From positions 4,340,001-4,404,000 of the forward strand of contig NZ_JACHDP010000001.1 in assembly GCF_014201145.1 (NCBI RefSeq): a stretch of DNA of 64,000 bases, read 5' to 3'. The notes beneath the pieces were generated by a model. That model saw only the letters and a program-made list of their open reading frames with translations. It was not told the DNA's origin and did no database searches. Shown here piece by piece: positions 37,010-47,687 of the stretch (within the stretch, counting starts at the first letter, position 1; the number at the start of each line of letters is the position of its first letter). Position numbers and translations under genes: made by a program. This stretch comes from Micromonospora parathelypteridis. GTDB lineage: Bacteria > Actinomycetota > Actinomycetes > Mycobacteriales > Micromonosporaceae.

Positions 37010-37735
37010 ATGGCGCGACCTGACGGGCGAGGGCCCTCTCAACTTCGACCGGTGACCCTGACCCGAGGCTGGAGCACCCATCCGGAGGGCTCGGTGCTCG
37101 TCGAGTTCGGCGGCACCCGGGTGCTCTGCACGGCGAGCGTCACCGAGGGGGTGCCCCGCTGGCGCAAGGGCTCCGGGCTCGGCTGGGTGACCGCCGAGTA
37201 CGCGATGCTGCCCCGGGCCACCAACACCCGCTCCGACCGGGAGAGCGTCAAGGGTCGGGTCGGTGGCCGCACCCACGAGATCTCCCGGCTGATCGGCCGC
37301 AGCCTGCGGGCCAGCATCGACCTCAAGGCGCTCGGCGAGAACTCGGTGGTGCTCGACTGCGACGTGCTCCAGGCCGACGGCGGCACCCGGACGGCCGCGA
37401 TCACCGGCGCGTACGTCGCGTTGCACGACGCGGTGGGGTGGCTCGCCGCCCGCAAGGCGTTGGCCGGGAAGCCGGAGAAGGTGATGCACCGGTCGGTGGC
37501 CGCGGTCAGCGTGGGGATCATCGCCGGCGAGGCGCGACTGGACCTCTGCTACGAGGAGGACGTCGCCGCCGAGGTGGACATGAACGTGGTGTGCACCGGC
37601 GCGGGTGACTTCGTCGAGGTGCAGGGCACCGGCGAGGCGGGCGTGTTCGCCCGCGACCAGCTCGACAGCCTGCTCGACCTGGCCGTCGCCGGCTGCAACG
37701 AGTTGGCGGAAGCCCAGCGGAAGGCTCTCTCATGA
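37010..37735 (+). CDS. rph: RNase PH
   Basis: This is a 241-residue phosphorolytic 3'-5' exoribonuclease that trims tRNA 3' ends. The family signature is intact: [49 protein letters not shown] and [19 protein letters not shown]. Length matches the family. Its stop overlaps rdgB as ATGA, a conserved actinobacterial pairing. Confidence 0.97.
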   Translation: MARPDGRGPSQLRPVTLTRGWSTHPEGSVLVEFGGTRVLCTASVTEGVPRWRKGSGLGWVTAEYAMLPRATNTRSDRESVKGRVGGRTHEISRLIGRSLRASIDLKALGENSVVLDCDVLQADGGTRTAAITGAYVALHDAVGWLAARKALAGKPEKVMHRSVAAVSVGIIAGEARLDLCYEEDVAAEVDMNVVCTGAGDFVEVQGTGEAGVFARDQLDSLLDLAVAGCNELAEAQRKALS

Positions 37736-38349
37736 ACAAGGTTCTGCTCGCCACCCGTAACCGCAAGAAGCTGGTGGAACTTCAGCGGATCCTGGACGGC
37801 GCGCTCGGCGCGCAGCGGATCGCCCTGCTCGGGCTGGACGACGTCGAGCAGTACGCGGAGCTGCCGGAGACCGGCCTGACCTTCGGCGAGAACGCGCTGA
37901 TCAAGGCGCGGGAGGGTTGCCGGCAGAGTGGGCTGCCGACCATCGCCGACGACTCGGGGATCGCGGTGGACGCGCTCAACGGGATGCCGGGGGTGTTCAG
38001 CGCCCGCTGGTCCGGCCAGCACGGCGACGACCGGGCCAACCTTCAGCTGGTGCTGGATCAGATCGCCGACGTGCCCGACGAGCAGCGGGCGGCCTCGTTC
38101 GTCTGCACGGTGGCGCTGGTGCTGCCCGGCGGCAAGGAGCACCTCGTCGACGGCCGGCAGTCCGGTCGGGTGCTGCGCGCTCCGCGCGGCGATGGTGGGT
38201 TCGGCTACGACCCGATCTTCCTGGGCGACGGACAGGACCGGACCAACGCCGAGCTGACCCCGGCCGAGAAGGACGCCATCAGCCACCGCGGCAAGGCGCT
38301 GCGTGAGCTGGCCAAGCTGGTCGCCAAGGTGCTGCCGCCCGCCGCCTGA
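37732..38349 (+). CDS. rdgB: Non-canonical purine NTP pyrophosphatase (RdgB/HAM1)
   Basis: This is a 205-residue enzyme that hydrolyses dITP, dXTP and ITP to monophosphates, keeping deaminated purines out of nucleic acids. The start [17 protein letters not shown], the [13 protein letters not shown] segment, the [12 protein letters not shown] motif and GGFGYDPIF all match the family. It is coupled to rph by a four-base overlap and converges on the DUF6891 gene across 15 bases. Confidence 0.96.
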   Translation: MNKVLLATRNRKKLVELQRILDGALGAQRIALLGLDDVEQYAELPETGLTFGENALIKAREGCRQSGLPTIADDSGIAVDALNGMPGVFSARWSGQHGDDRANLQLVLDQIADVPDEQRAASFVCTVALVLPGGKEHLVDGRQSGRVLRAPRGDGGFGYDPIFLGDGQDRTNAELTPAEKDAISHRGKALRELAKLVAKVLPPAA

Positions 38350-38364
38350 GCACCCCGACACGTT

Positions 38365-39588
38365 TCACCAGCGCTTCGTCACGAGGTCGCCGCCCAGCTC
38401 GTCGATCGGGACGCGGTCCTCAGTGGCCAGCACGGTGAGCATCCGTTCGGCCTCGCCGATGGTGGCGATCCGCCCGGTCGAGGTGGACCGTGCACTGTCC
38501 AGCTCTTCCAGCCACAGCCCGTCGGGCTCCCAGGCGACCTGCACACAGCCGCCGGAGCGGCCGAAGGCGGTCAGGAAGTCAAAGCTCAGCGGCCGCATCG
38601 CGTGCAGCAGGAGGCGCGTCTCGGCTGCGTCCAGCGGCACGCCCTTCTGGACGCTGCCGCGGTACTGGTAGGTCGCCTCGAGGAAATTGGGCGGGGCCGG
38701 CTGGGTGGCCGCCGGGACCGACCCGCCGGTCAACCGGCGGATCAGATCCATGCCGTCGTGCCGGCCGACGGTCAGCTCCCGCCCGCCCTGCTCGGGGTAC
38801 GCGCCCACCAGTGTGTCCCCCTCCCGTCGAACGACGACAGTGGTGCCCTCATGAGCCACCTGAATCCGTACGCCGGCGGGCAACCAGGGCAGATCCAGGC
38901 CGGCGAGCCGGGCGGCCGACGTCAGACCCTCGGTCGGGGCGTCGCTCCCCGTCCACTCGTTCAGCAGCTCCACCTCGATGTCCACGTCGTCGTCGACAGT
39001 GGCGGGCAGCGCGGCCAGCCGACCGGCTCGGCGTCGCTGCCAGGTCAGCGCGACCCTGATCCGGGTGCCGGTGTGCCCGTCCCAGTGCACCGTCAACCCT
39101 TCGGCGCGCAGCGCCGCAGCGATTTCCTCGCCGACGTCGACCGTCGCGGGCTGCCCGAAGAGGCCGTACGTCAGGTAGACCCCGGAGCCGTCGACACCGC
39201 GCTCGGCGTCCTGCCGATGGTAGAAGGCGTACCCCCGCGCGGTGCGACCCCGAGGCACCTCATCGCCGATCTCGGCGACGCCGCAGTTCTGACAGCAGGC
39301 GAAGTCTTCCCGGGCCACCAGCCCAGCGGCCGAGAGCGTCCGGAAGGCCGCGGTGAGCCGATCGCTGTCGGTGACCTCCGGCCACCGCGCCTGGGCGGCG
39401 AGGTGCGCGCTCAACTCCTCGGTCACCACCGGCCAGGCTCGGGCCTCGACATCGGCTGGGTCTGTCTCGCCGTGCAGGTACTCAATCGTCTCGGCGACGA
39501 TCGCAGCAGCCGGCAACTCGGCAAGTGCGACGTGGCGGCGGACGTACTCCTGGATCTGCTCGTTGAGCCCCGGCTCCTCGATCTCCAC
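38365..39588 (-). CDS. DUF6891-like protein
   Basis: This is a 407-residue soluble protein starting at GTG 39588, chosen because VEIEEPGLNEQIQEYVRRHV begins the family-like region and an AGG lies nine bases upstream. Residues about 10-200 resemble DUF6891, with the Cys-rich FACCQNCGVAEI (Cys98, Cys99, Cys102) that could bind a metal, followed by GYAFYHRQDAER. The C-terminal half is beta-rich and unassigned. It lies 92 bases downstream of hutH on the same strand but has no evident link to histidine breakdown. Function unknown. Confidence 0.7.
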   Translation of the reverse strand: MEIEEPGLNEQIQEYVRRHVALAELPAAAIVAETIEYLHGETDPADVEARAWPVVTEELSAHLAAQARWPEVTDSDRLTAAFRTLSAAGLVAREDFACCQNCGVAEIGDEVPRGRTARGYAFYHRQDAERGVDGSGVYLTYGLFGQPATVDVGEEIAAALRAEGLTVHWDGHTGTRIRVALTWQRRRAGRLAALPATVDDDVDIEVELLNEWTGSDAPTEGLTSAARLAGLDLPWLPAGVRIQVAHEGTTVVVRREGDTLVGAYPEQGGRELTVGRHDGMDLIRRLTGGSVPAATQPAPPNFLEATYQYRGSVQKGVPLDAAETRLLLHAMRPLSFDFLTAFGRSGGCVQVAWEPDGLWLEELDSARSTSTGRIATIGEAERMLTVLATEDRVPIDELGGDLVTKRW

Positions 39589-39680
39589 GGCGGCGAACCT
39601 AACAGCACTAGCCGACAGACCGAACCAGGTGCTGCCGTCCGCCGCCTGACCCGCGGCGGACGACAGCGACCAGAGCGAGG

Positions 39681-41219
39681 TCAGCCCAGCGGGCCGACCT
39701 CCCGTTCGATGACGGCGCGCAGCTCCGGCCCGGCGACGACGGCACGGGCGGCCTCCATCACGGGGGCGAGGAACACGTCCGGCCCGGGTTCGCCGGCCGC
39801 CCCGCCCAGCGCGGCGACGGCGGCCCGGCCGGCCGGTGACGGCTCCAGCGGCGCGCGCAGTTGCAGGCCGCGTACGCCGGCCAGCAACTCGACCGCGAGC
39901 AGGCTGGTGAGGTTGTCCAGCACGGTCCGCAGCTTCTTGGCGGCGGCCCAGCCCATCGAGACGTGGTCCTCCTGCATGCCGCTGGTGGGCAGCGAGTCCA
40001 CCGAGGCCGGGGCGGCCAGGCGACGATTCTCGGCGACGATCCCGGCCGCCGTGTACTGGGCGATCATCAGCCCGGAGTTGACCCCGGCGTCGGGGGACAG
40101 GAACGCCGGCAGTTCCCGGGAACGGGTGACGTCGAGCAGCCGGTCCACCCGTCGCTCGGCGATCGCGCCCACCTCGGCGGCGGCGATGGCGAGGAAGTCC
40201 GCGGCGAAGCCGAGCGGCGCGCCGTGGAAGTTTCCCGTCGACTCGACCCGACCGTCCGGCAGCACGACCGGGTTGTCCACCACCGACACCAGCTCCCGAC
40301 CGGCGACCGTGCGGACGAAGTCCAAGGTGTCGCGGGCCGCGCCGGCCACCTGCGGTGCACACCGCATCGAGTACGCGTCCTGCACGGCGTGCGCCAGGTC
40401 GTCGCGGTGTGAGTCCATCACCCGCGAGTCCTGCAGCAGCCGGTGGATGTTCGCCGCCGACGCCGCCTGACCGGGGTGCGGCCGGATCGCGTGCAGCTCG
40501 GGCAGGAACGGCCGTTCCGAGCCGAGCATCGCCTCGATGGCCAACGCGGCCGTCACGTCGGCCATGGCGAACAGGTGCGCCGCGTCGTGGATGGCCAGCA
40601 GCAGCATGCCGAGCATGCCGTCGGTGCCGTTGATCAGCGCCAGCCCCTCCTTGGCGGCCAGCTCGATCGGCTTGAGCCCGGCGGCGGTCAGCGCGTCGGC
40701 CGCGTCCTGCCGCTCGCCGGCCGGGCCGAGGACCCAGCCCTCGCCGAGCAGCACCAGCGCACAGTGCGCCAGCGGCGCCAGGTCACCGGACGCGCCCAGC
40801 GAGCCGTGCTCGGGCACCCAGGGGGTGATGTCGTGGTTGAGCAGGTCGACCAGGGCCTCGGCGACCAGCGGGCGGACCCCGGAGCGGCCCAGCGCCAGCG
40901 ACCGGACCCGCAGCAGCATCATGGCCCGGACCACCTCACGGGGCATCGGGGCGCCCACCCCGGCCGCGTGCGAGCGGATCAGCGCGTGTTGCAGCTCGGC
41001 CCGCCGCTCCGGGGCGATGAACGTGTTGGCCAGCGCCCCGAACCCCGTGGAGACCCCGTAGACGGGGCGGCCGGACGACTCGATGCCGTCCACGATGGCC
41101 CGGCTGGTCGCCATCGCCTCGATGGTGGCCGGGTCGAGGACGACCTTGGCGGTGCCGCGGGCAACCGCCAACACGTCGTCGGCGGAAATTCCGGTGGGCT
41201 GGATGGTCACGGTCGTCAT
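39681..41219 (-). CDS. hutH: Histidine ammonia-lyase
   Basis: This is a 512-residue enzyme that deaminates histidine to urocanate, the first step of histidine breakdown. The self-forming MIO cofactor triad Ala143-Ser144-Gly145 lies in [14 protein letters not shown]. The Tyr54 region ([10 protein letters not shown]) and the [11 protein letters not shown] segment are also typical. Its start overlaps the hutI stop by four bases. It is the last hut gene of the operon. Confidence 0.97.
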   Translation of the reverse strand: MTTVTIQPTGISADDVLAVARGTAKVVLDPATIEAMATSRAIVDGIESSGRPVYGVSTGFGALANTFIAPERRAELQHALIRSHAAGVGAPMPREVVRAMMLLRVRSLALGRSGVRPLVAEALVDLLNHDITPWVPEHGSLGASGDLAPLAHCALVLLGEGWVLGPAGERQDAADALTAAGLKPIELAAKEGLALINGTDGMLGMLLLAIHDAAHLFAMADVTAALAIEAMLGSERPFLPELHAIRPHPGQAASAANIHRLLQDSRVMDSHRDDLAHAVQDAYSMRCAPQVAGAARDTLDFVRTVAGRELVSVVDNPVVLPDGRVESTGNFHGAPLGFAADFLAIAAAEVGAIAERRVDRLLDVTRSRELPAFLSPDAGVNSGLMIAQYTAAGIVAENRRLAAPASVDSLPTSGMQEDHVSMGWAAAKKLRTVLDNLTSLLAVELLAGVRGLQLRAPLEPSPAGRAAVAALGGAAGEPGPDVFLAPVMEAARAVVAGPELRAVIEREVGPLG

Positions 41220-42406
41220 TGCGGCACTCCGTTGCGCATTACCTGGCGGATCAAGGGGACACCGGGCCGGTAGGCCAGGTGCAGGTACGACGGCGCGTCC
41301 AGGACGACGAGGTCGGCCCGGGCGCCGGGGGTGAGGACGCCGATGTCGTCGCGGCGCAGCGCCCGCGCGCCACCGGCGGTCGCGGCCCAGACCGCCTCCG
41401 CCGGGGTCATCCGCATCTCACGGACCGCGAGAGCTACACAGAACGGCATCGACGAGGTGTACGACGAGCCGGGATTGCAGTCGGTGGCCAACGCCACGGT
41501 GACGCCGGCGTCGAGCAGCCGGCGGGCGTCCGGGTACGGCGATCGGGTGGAGAACTCGGCGCCGGGCAGCAGGGTCGCCACTGTGCGGGTCCCCGACCCG
41601 TCGCTCTGGGCGGTGCCGACCAACGCGGCCACGTCGGCGTCGCTGAGGTGCGTGCAGTGGTCGACGCTGGCCGCGCCCAGCTCGACCCCGAGCTGAACGC
41701 CCAGGCCGGGACCGAGCTGGTTGGCGTGGATCCGTACGCCCAGCCCCGCGGCCTGACCGCTGGCCAGGATGGCCCGGGCCTGGTCGACGTCGAACGCGCC
41801 GCGCTCGCAGAACACGTCGACCCACTTCGCGTACGGCGCGGCGGCGGCCAGCATCGGCCCGCAGACCAGTCCGACGTAGTCGTCGGGGCGGTCGGCGTAC
41901 TCGGCGGGCACCACGTGCGCCCCGAGGAAGGTGGTCTCTCCGCTAGCCTCGGCGGCGATCCGCAGTGAGCGGGCCTCGTCGGCGACGGTCAGCCCGTACC
42001 CACTCTTGATCTCCATGGTCGTGGTGCCCTGGCGCAGCGCCTCCCCGCGCAGCCGGCGCACGGTGGCCCGCAGCTCGTCGTCGGTGGCGGCCCGGGTCGC
42101 TCCGACCGTGGTCCGGATGCCGCCGCCGGTGTAGGGCTGGCCGGCCATCCGGGCACCGAACTCGGCGGCCCTGTCCCCGGCGAAGACCAGGTGGGCGTGG
42201 CTGTCCACGAAGCCGGGCAGCACGGCCGCCCCGCCGGCGTCGACCCGCCGGTCAGCGGCCGGCGTGTGCGCGGACGGCCCGACCCAGGCCACCCGGCCCT
42301 CCTCGACGAGCACGGCGGCGTCGCGGTGGATGCCCAGCGGGCCCTCGCCGACGCCGTTGGTGACCAGCTCCCCGATGTTGTCGACCAGCAGACTGCTCGT
42401 GCTCAC
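41216..42406 (-). CDS. hutI: Imidazolonepropionase
   Basis: This is a 396-residue amidohydrolase that opens imidazolone-5-propionate to N-formimino-L-glutamate, step three of the pathway. Metal-site features are [13 protein letters not shown] near residue 65, the GAHVVPAEY region and ATDCNPGSS near residue 320. It starts with GTG inside the hutF stop and its stop overlaps the hutH start, so all three are translationally coupled. Confidence 0.97.
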   Translation of the reverse strand: MSTSSLLVDNIGELVTNGVGEGPLGIHRDAAVLVEEGRVAWVGPSAHTPAADRRVDAGGAAVLPGFVDSHAHLVFAGDRAAEFGARMAGQPYTGGGIRTTVGATRAATDDELRATVRRLRGEALRQGTTTMEIKSGYGLTVADEARSLRIAAEASGETTFLGAHVVPAEYADRPDDYVGLVCGPMLAAAAPYAKWVDVFCERGAFDVDQARAILASGQAAGLGVRIHANQLGPGLGVQLGVELGAASVDHCTHLSDADVAALVGTAQSDGSGTRTVATLLPGAEFSTRSPYPDARRLLDAGVTVALATDCNPGSSYTSSMPFCVALAVREMRMTPAEAVWAATAGGARALRRDDIGVLTPGARADLVVLDAPSYLHLAYRPGVPLIRQVMRNGVPQ

Positions 42407-43770
42407 GCGGGAGTCACCGCCTCGATCGCCGCCGACAACTCGGCCGGCACGTCAAGGCTCAGGTGTTGGCCCTCGGCCACCACCACCCGGCCGTCCACCA
42501 CGACCTGCTCGACGTCCGCCGCGGACGCCGCGAAGAACACGCCCACCGGCGGCACGCCAGCGGTGCGGGCGCTGTCCAGCCGTACCGTCACCAGGTCGGC
42601 GCGTGCGCCGACGGCGATCCTTCCGGCGTCGGTCCAACCCAGCGCGGCGTGCCCGGCGGTGCTGGCCGCCGTCAACAGGTCAACCGGGGCGAAGTGGCCG
42701 CGCTTGCGGGTACGCAGTCGCTCGTCCAGCTCCACCGCCCGGGCCTCCTCGAACAGGTCGATCACGGCGTGGCTGTCGCTGCCCAGGCTCAACCGGATCC
42801 CCGCGTCGGCCATTCGGCGGGCCGGGCCGATCCCATCGGCGAGGTCCCGCTCGGTGGTCGGGCAGAGGCACACCCCGGTCCGGCTCTCCCCGAGCAGTGT
42901 CAGGTCGCCGCTGGTCGGGTGGGTGGCGTGCACGGCGGTGGTGTCCGGCCCGAGCACGCCGTGCTCGGCGAGCAGCGCGGTGGGCGTGCGTCCGTGCACG
43001 GCCCGGCACTCGTCGTTCTCGGCGGGCTGCTCGGAGAGGTGCACGTGCAGTGGCGCCTGCCGCTCCCGCGCCCAGTCCGCGACCGTGCGGAGCTGGTCGG
43101 CCGGGACCGCCCGCACCGAGTGCACCGCCGCGCCGACCCGGGCGTGCGAGTCCGCCGGCTGGAACGCGGCCGCCCGCTCGGCCCAGCGGGCCGCGTCCCC
43201 GTCGCCGAAGCGGCGCTGTGGCCCGGCGAGAGCCTGACCGTCCACGGTGGAGATCAGGTAGCAGGTGTCCAGCAGGGTGAGCCGGACACCGGCCTGCGCG
43301 GCGGCCTCCACCAGCGCCGCGCCCATCGCGTTCGGGTCGGCGTAGGCGCCGCCGTCCGGCCGGTGGTGCAGGTAGTGGAACTCGCCCACACACGTGATCC
43401 CGGCGAGCGCCATCTCGGCGTAGACCGCCCGGGCCAGGGCGAGGTAGGTGTCCGGGTCCAGCCGGTCGGCGACGGCGTACATCTGGTCCCGCCAGGTCCA
43501 GAAGTCGCCCCGGCCACCGTGGGTGCGCCCACGCAGCGCCCGGTGGAAGGCGTGCGAGTGCACGTTGGACAGTCCGGGCAGGGTGAGGCCGGGCAGCCGG
43601 GTGGCGTCGCGCAGCACTTCGATCCCGGCGGACGGGCCTCCGGTCCCGAGCAGCGGTGTGAGCGCCGTGATCCGGCCGTCCTCGACCTCGATCAGCACGT
43701 CGGGAGTGGGTTCGGCGTGCTGGGGCAGCCAGGCGTACTCGGCGAGCCAGCGGGTCGGTGTCACCGGCAT
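42403..43770 (-). CDS. hutF: Formimidoylglutamate deiminase
   Basis: This is a 455-residue amidohydrolase that releases ammonia from N-formimino-L-glutamate, giving N-formyl-L-glutamate. The metal motif [14 protein letters not shown], the HVHLSEQ segment and the GSDSHAVID motif identify the family. The start at 43770 lies ten bases inside the M20 gene. Its presence means this organism uses the five-step route that yields formylglutamate, which then needs a deformylase; no hutG is present here. Confidence 0.95.
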   Translation of the reverse strand: MPVTPTRWLAEYAWLPQHAEPTPDVLIEVEDGRITALTPLLGTGGPSAGIEVLRDATRLPGLTLPGLSNVHSHAFHRALRGRTHGGRGDFWTWRDQMYAVADRLDPDTYLALARAVYAEMALAGITCVGEFHYLHHRPDGGAYADPNAMGAALVEAAAQAGVRLTLLDTCYLISTVDGQALAGPQRRFGDGDAARWAERAAAFQPADSHARVGAAVHSVRAVPADQLRTVADWARERQAPLHVHLSEQPAENDECRAVHGRTPTALLAEHGVLGPDTTAVHATHPTSGDLTLLGESRTGVCLCPTTERDLADGIGPARRMADAGIRLSLGSDSHAVIDLFEEARAVELDERLRTRKRGHFAPVDLLTAASTAGHAALGWTDAGRIAVGARADLVTVRLDSARTAGVPPVGVFFAASAADVEQVVVDGRVVVAEGQHLSLDVPAELSAAIEAVTPA

Positions 43771-44963
43771 GTCAGCTCCTCGAGCACCCGGGCCAGCGCC
43801 CGCACCCCGGCCGCGCAGTCGTCGTCGGTGGCCGCCTCGGCGGGGGAGTGCGACACCCCGGTCGGGTTGCGCACGAACAGCATCGCGGTGGGCAGGTGCG
43901 CGGCGAGCACACCGGCGTCGTGCCCCGCGCCGGTGGGCAGCACGGGCGCGTCCAGCAGCGTGGCCAGCCGTTCGGCCAGCCCGCCGTCGAAGGCGACCAG
44001 CGGGGTCGCCGACTCCTCGGTGACCGTCACCACCGTACCGTCGCGCCGGGCCCGCTCGGCGGCCTTGCCCCAGACCGCGTCGACCAGCCCGGTCAGCGTC
44101 TGCGGATCGGCCGCCCGGGCGTCCAGCCAGCCGGTCACCTTCGACGGGATCGCGTTGGTGGCGTTCGGCTCGACGGCGACCCGGCCCACCGTGGCGTGCG
44201 CGCCGCGCAGCCGGGCCTCCTTGTTGGCCGCCAGCACCGTGAACGCGTACGTGAGCATCGGGTCGCGCCGGTCGGCCATCCGGGTCGTACCCGCGTGGTT
44301 GCCCTCGCCGACCACGTCGAAGCGCCACCGGCCGTGCGGCCAGATCGCGCTGGCCACCGCGACCGGCGCGTCGGTGTCGACGAGCGCGCGGCCCTGCTCG
44401 ACGTGCAACTCCACGAAGGCGCCGAAGCGGCCCAGCAACTCCGGACGGGCGCCCGCCGGCCGGTCGCCGAGCGCCTCGGCGAAGCTCACCCCGGCCGCGT
44501 CGCGAAGGCCGGCCGCACGGTCCGGCGGCAGGGCGCCGGTGAGCAGCCGCGACCCCAGACACGGTACGCCGAAGCGCGCACCCTCCTCCTCGACGAACGC
44601 GGCCAGCACCAGCGGCCGGTGCGGAGTGACACCAGCGGCGCGCAGCTCGTCCACGGCGAGGAACGCGCTCACGATGCCGAGCGGCCCGTCGTACGCCCCG
44701 CCGTGCGGCACCGAGTCGAAGTGGCTGCCGGTGAGCACCGCGTCGGAGGCCTCCGGGTCACCCCAGTGGGCGAAGAGGTTGCCGTTGCCGTCCTCGGTGA
44801 CCGGCAGGCCCCGTCGTTCGGCCTGCGCGCGGAACCAGGCGCGCAGCTCGATCTCCGGCTCGGTCAACGAGTACCGCAGGTAGCCGCCGCTGTCGGCGTC
44901 CCGCCCGACCGGCGCGATCTCGTCCCACAGCGCCCGGAACCGCCCGGGAAGGTCGTCGGTCAC
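43761..44963 (-). CDS. M20 amidohydrolase (allantoate amidohydrolase/N-carbamoyl amino acid hydrolase type)
   Basis: This is a 400-residue di-metal hydrolase of the M20 family. Metal ligands appear as His81 (TGSHFDSV), Asp92 (GAYDGPLG), Glu126/Glu127 (FVEEEG), His187 (VELHVEQ) and the late SHSPAE histidine. Relatives cleave carbamoyl or similar groups from amino or ureido acids. Here it sits between hutU and hutF in a tight operon, overlapping hutF by ten bases. The natural inference is that it hydrolyses N-formylglutamate to glutamate and formate in place of HutG. Allantoate as substrate is unlikely from context. Confidence 0.85.
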   Translation of the reverse strand: MTDDLPGRFRALWDEIAPVGRDADSGGYLRYSLTEPEIELRAWFRAQAERRGLPVTEDGNGNLFAHWGDPEASDAVLTGSHFDSVPHGGAYDGPLGIVSAFLAVDELRAAGVTPHRPLVLAAFVEEEGARFGVPCLGSRLLTGALPPDRAAGLRDAAGVSFAEALGDRPAGARPELLGRFGAFVELHVEQGRALVDTDAPVAVASAIWPHGRWRFDVVGEGNHAGTTRMADRRDPMLTYAFTVLAANKEARLRGAHATVGRVAVEPNATNAIPSKVTGWLDARAADPQTLTGLVDAVWGKAAERARRDGTVVTVTEESATPLVAFDGGLAERLATLLDAPVLPTGAGHDAGVLAAHLPTAMLFVRNPTGVSHSPAEAATDDDCAAGVRALARVLEELTCR

Positions 44964-44976
44964 GCTCTACTCCTGT

Positions 44977-45018
44977 TGTTCGCGACTGCGGGGCTCCGCT
45001 GCGCCGCACTCCTCGCGC
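44977..45018 (-). repeat. GC-rich palindromic element after hutU, possible dispersed repeat
   Basis: Directly after the hutU stop, the minus strand reads GCGCGAGGAGTGCGG, a short middle, then CCGCAGTCGCGAAC. CGCGA pairs with TCGCG and TGCGG with CCGCA, giving a broken hairpin. Elements of this style directly after stop codons are, to my recollection, scattered through Micromonospora and Salinispora genomes. Only one copy is seen in this window. It could serve as a terminator or attenuator inside the hut operon. Confidence 0.5.
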
Positions 45019-46674
45019 TCACGCTGTTCCCTCGGTCATCGGGGTGCGCAGGCCGGTGCGGGCTGCGACATCGCGGGCGATGTCGTAGCCGGCGTCCACG
45101 TGCCGGATCACGCCCATCGCCGGGTCGTTGGTGAGCACCCGCTCGATCTTCTGCCCGGCGAGGGCGGTGCCGTCGGCCACGCAGACCTGCCCGGCGTGGA
45201 TCGACCGGCCGATGCCCACCCCGCCGCCGTGGTGGATCGACACCCAGGAAGCGCCGCTGGCCGTGTTGACCAGGGCGTTGAGCAGCGGCCAGTCGGCGAT
45301 CGCGTCGGAGCCGTCGGCCATCGCCTCGGTCTCCCGGTACGGGCTGGCCACGCTGCCGGCGTCGAGGTGGTCCCGACCGATGACGACCGGGGCGGAGAGC
45401 TCACCGGAGGCGACCATCTCGTTGAACCGGACGCCCGCCTTGTCCCGCTCGCCGTACCCGAGCCAGCAGATCCGGGCCGGCAGGCCCTGGAAGGCGACCC
45501 GCTCACCGGCCAGCCGGATCCAGCGGGCCAGGGGCTCGTTCTCCGGGAACAGCTCCAGGATGGCCCGGTCGGTGGCCGCGATGTCGGCCGGGTCGCCGGA
45601 GAGCGCCGCCCACCGGAACGGGCCCCTGCCCTCGGAGAACAACGGCCGGATGTACGCGGGCACGAAACCGGGGAAGTCGAAGGCGCGCTGGTAGCCGGCG
45701 AGCTGCGCCTCGCCGCGGATCGAGTTGCCGTAGTCGAAGACCTCGGCGCCGGCGTCCAGGAAACCGACCATCGCCTCGACGTGCTTCGCCATCGACGCGC
45801 GGGCCCGGTCGGTGAACTCGGCCGGCTTCGCCGCCGCGTAGTCGCGGGCGTCGGCCTGTTCCACCCCCACCGGCAGGTACGACAGCGGGTCGTGGGCACT
45901 GGTCTGGTCGGTCACGATGTCGATGGCGACGCCGCGGCTCAGCAACTCGGGGAAGACCTCGGCGGCGTTGCCGACCACGCCGACGGAGAGCGCGCGCCGG
46001 TCCCGCTTCGCGGCGAGCACCCGCCGCACCGCGTCGTCCAGCGAGTCGGCGACCTCGTCCAGGTAGCGGTCGTGCACCCGACGGTCGAGCCGGGTGCGGT
46101 CCACGTCGACGATCAGGCAGACGCCGCCGTTCATGGTGACCGCGAGTGGCTGCGCGCCGCCCATCCCACCGCAGCCGGCGGTCAGCGTCAGCGTGCCCGC
46201 GAGGTCGCCCCCGAACCTCCTTGCGGCTACCGCCGCGAACGTCTCGTAGGTGCCCTGGAGGATGCCCTGGGTGCCGATGTAGATCCACGAACCGGCGGTC
46301 ATCTGCCCGTACATGGTCAGCCCGAGGTGCTCCAACCGGCGAAACTCCGGCCAGGTCGCCCAGTCGCCGACCAGGTTCGAGTTGGCCAGCAGCACCCGGG
46401 GCGCCCACTCGTGGGTGCGCAGCACGCCGACCGGACGGCCGGACTGCACCAGCATCGTCTCGTCCTCGCGCAGATCGGTCAGGGTGCGGACCAACGCGTG
46501 GTACGACGGCCAGTCCCGTGCCGCCTTCCCGGTGCCGCCGTAGACGACCAGGTCGTCGGGGCGTTCGGCCACCTCGGGGTCGAGGTTGTTCATCAACATC
46601 CGCAGGGCGGCCTCCTGCTGCCACCCACGGGCGGTGAGCTTGCTGCCCCGTGCGGCACGGACGGGCTGGGTCAT
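45019..46674 (-). CDS. hutU: Urocanate hydratase
   Basis: This is a 551-residue NAD-containing enzyme converting urocanate to imidazolone propionate, step two of histidine breakdown. Typical segments are [40 protein letters not shown] near residue 170, and [12 protein letters not shown]. The family's conserved cysteine region [12 protein letters not shown] is present. GGAGGAG precedes the ATG. It is the first enzyme gene after the regulator, 16 bases away. Confidence 0.97.
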   Translation of the reverse strand: MTQPVRAARGSKLTARGWQQEAALRMLMNNLDPEVAERPDDLVVYGGTGKAARDWPSYHALVRTLTDLREDETMLVQSGRPVGVLRTHEWAPRVLLANSNLVGDWATWPEFRRLEHLGLTMYGQMTAGSWIYIGTQGILQGTYETFAAVAARRFGGDLAGTLTLTAGCGGMGGAQPLAVTMNGGVCLIVDVDRTRLDRRVHDRYLDEVADSLDDAVRRVLAAKRDRRALSVGVVGNAAEVFPELLSRGVAIDIVTDQTSAHDPLSYLPVGVEQADARDYAAAKPAEFTDRARASMAKHVEAMVGFLDAGAEVFDYGNSIRGEAQLAGYQRAFDFPGFVPAYIRPLFSEGRGPFRWAALSGDPADIAATDRAILELFPENEPLARWIRLAGERVAFQGLPARICWLGYGERDKAGVRFNEMVASGELSAPVVIGRDHLDAGSVASPYRETEAMADGSDAIADWPLLNALVNTASGASWVSIHHGGGVGIGRSIHAGQVCVADGTALAGQKIERVLTNDPAMGVIRHVDAGYDIARDVAARTGLRTPMTEGTA

Positions 46675-46690
46675 CTCGGGTCTCCTCCGG

Positions 46691-47542
46691 TCATCCGCGG
46701 AACAACTGACGGCGGGCCGCGGAGGCCTCGAACGCCTCCAGTCGGCGCTGGGTGTCGGCCGGTGCGGCGTCGCAGATCGCCTGCAACAGCACCATGGCCA
46801 GGGTCATCGGGGCGGTGTGCAGGTCGAAGACGAGCTGCGCGCCGACCGCCGCGGGCAGCACCACGTCGGCGTGCTCGGCGGCGGGGCTGACCGGTGAGTC
46901 GGTGATCGCCACGACGGTCAGCCCCGCGGCGCGCGCGTCGCGCAGCGCGTCCAGGGTCTCCCGGGGGTAGCGGGGCAGCACGAAGGCGAGCACGGCGGAC
47001 GCTCCGGCCTCGGCCGCCTGCTCCAGGCGGTCGGTGAGCAGGCTGCCGCCGTCGTCGAGCACCCGCACGTCCGGGTGCACCTTGGCCGCGAAATAGGCGA
47101 AGTACGCGGCCAGCGGCGCGGCGGCACGCAGGCCGAGCACTGGCAGCGGGCGGCTCCGCGCGAGCATCCGCCCGGTCTCGGCGATCCGGTTCCGGTCGGC
47201 GAGCTGACCGGCCAGTCGGTCCAGATTGCCCATTTCCGCGCGTACCGCCTGTTGTAGCTCGTTGCCGGCGTCCGTCGACCCGGCCGGCGTCGAGGTGGTG
47301 AGGTCCCGCAGGCGACGGCGCAGCGCCGGGTAGCCGTCGTGGCCGAGCGCGACGGCGAAACGGGTGACCGACGGCTGGCTGACCCCGGCCAGCTCCGCGA
47401 CCTCGGCGGCGGACAGGTACGCCACTGCGGGGGCGTGTTGCACGAGGCAGTGCGCGATGCGGCGCTGGGTGGGGGTCAGTCGCACCCCGTCGAACAGGTC
47501 GAGCACCTGATCGACCGACGCCTCGGCAGCTCCTTCATTCAC
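46691..47542 (-). CDS. RpiR/MurR-family transcriptional regulator of the hut operon
   Basis: This is a 283-residue regulator. Residues about 10-85 form the RpiR helix-turn-helix ([36 protein letters not shown]). Residues about 110-260 form a SIS sugar-phosphate-type sensor domain. GTG 47542 is the start. It is the first gene of a six-gene hut operon, so it most likely controls that operon and itself. A partial inverted repeat TGAAAGTTTTGA lies about 20 bases upstream of its start (47559-47570) and may be its operator. The ligand could be urocanate or another pathway compound. Confidence 0.88.
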   Translation of the reverse strand: MNEGAAEASVDQVLDLFDGVRLTPTQRRIAHCLVQHAPAVAYLSAAEVAELAGVSQPSVTRFAVALGHDGYPALRRRLRDLTTSTPAGSTDAGNELQQAVRAEMGNLDRLAGQLADRNRIAETGRMLARSRPLPVLGLRAAAPLAAYFAYFAAKVHPDVRVLDDGGSLLTDRLEQAAEAGASAVLAFVLPRYPRETLDALRDARAAGLTVVAITDSPVSPAAEHADVVLPAAVGAQLVFDLHTAPMTLAMVLLQAICDAAPADTQRRLEAFEASAARRQLFRG

Positions 47543-47687
47543 GCCGAGACTCTATGCATCAAAACTTTCAGTCGGCAAGCTTTGGCGCAACCAGCCGTTC
47601 TCCTGAGCCGTCGCACGGCCGACCGGCGGGCCGCTGAGATGGCGCAGGCTCTGTAGGATCCGCACGGCGGTTGAGCAGAGGAGCGGG

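Noticed and set aside
42463..44883. 806-codon plus-strand frame across hutF and the M20 gene
   Set aside because: No recognisable domain, and it opposes two well-supported enzymes.
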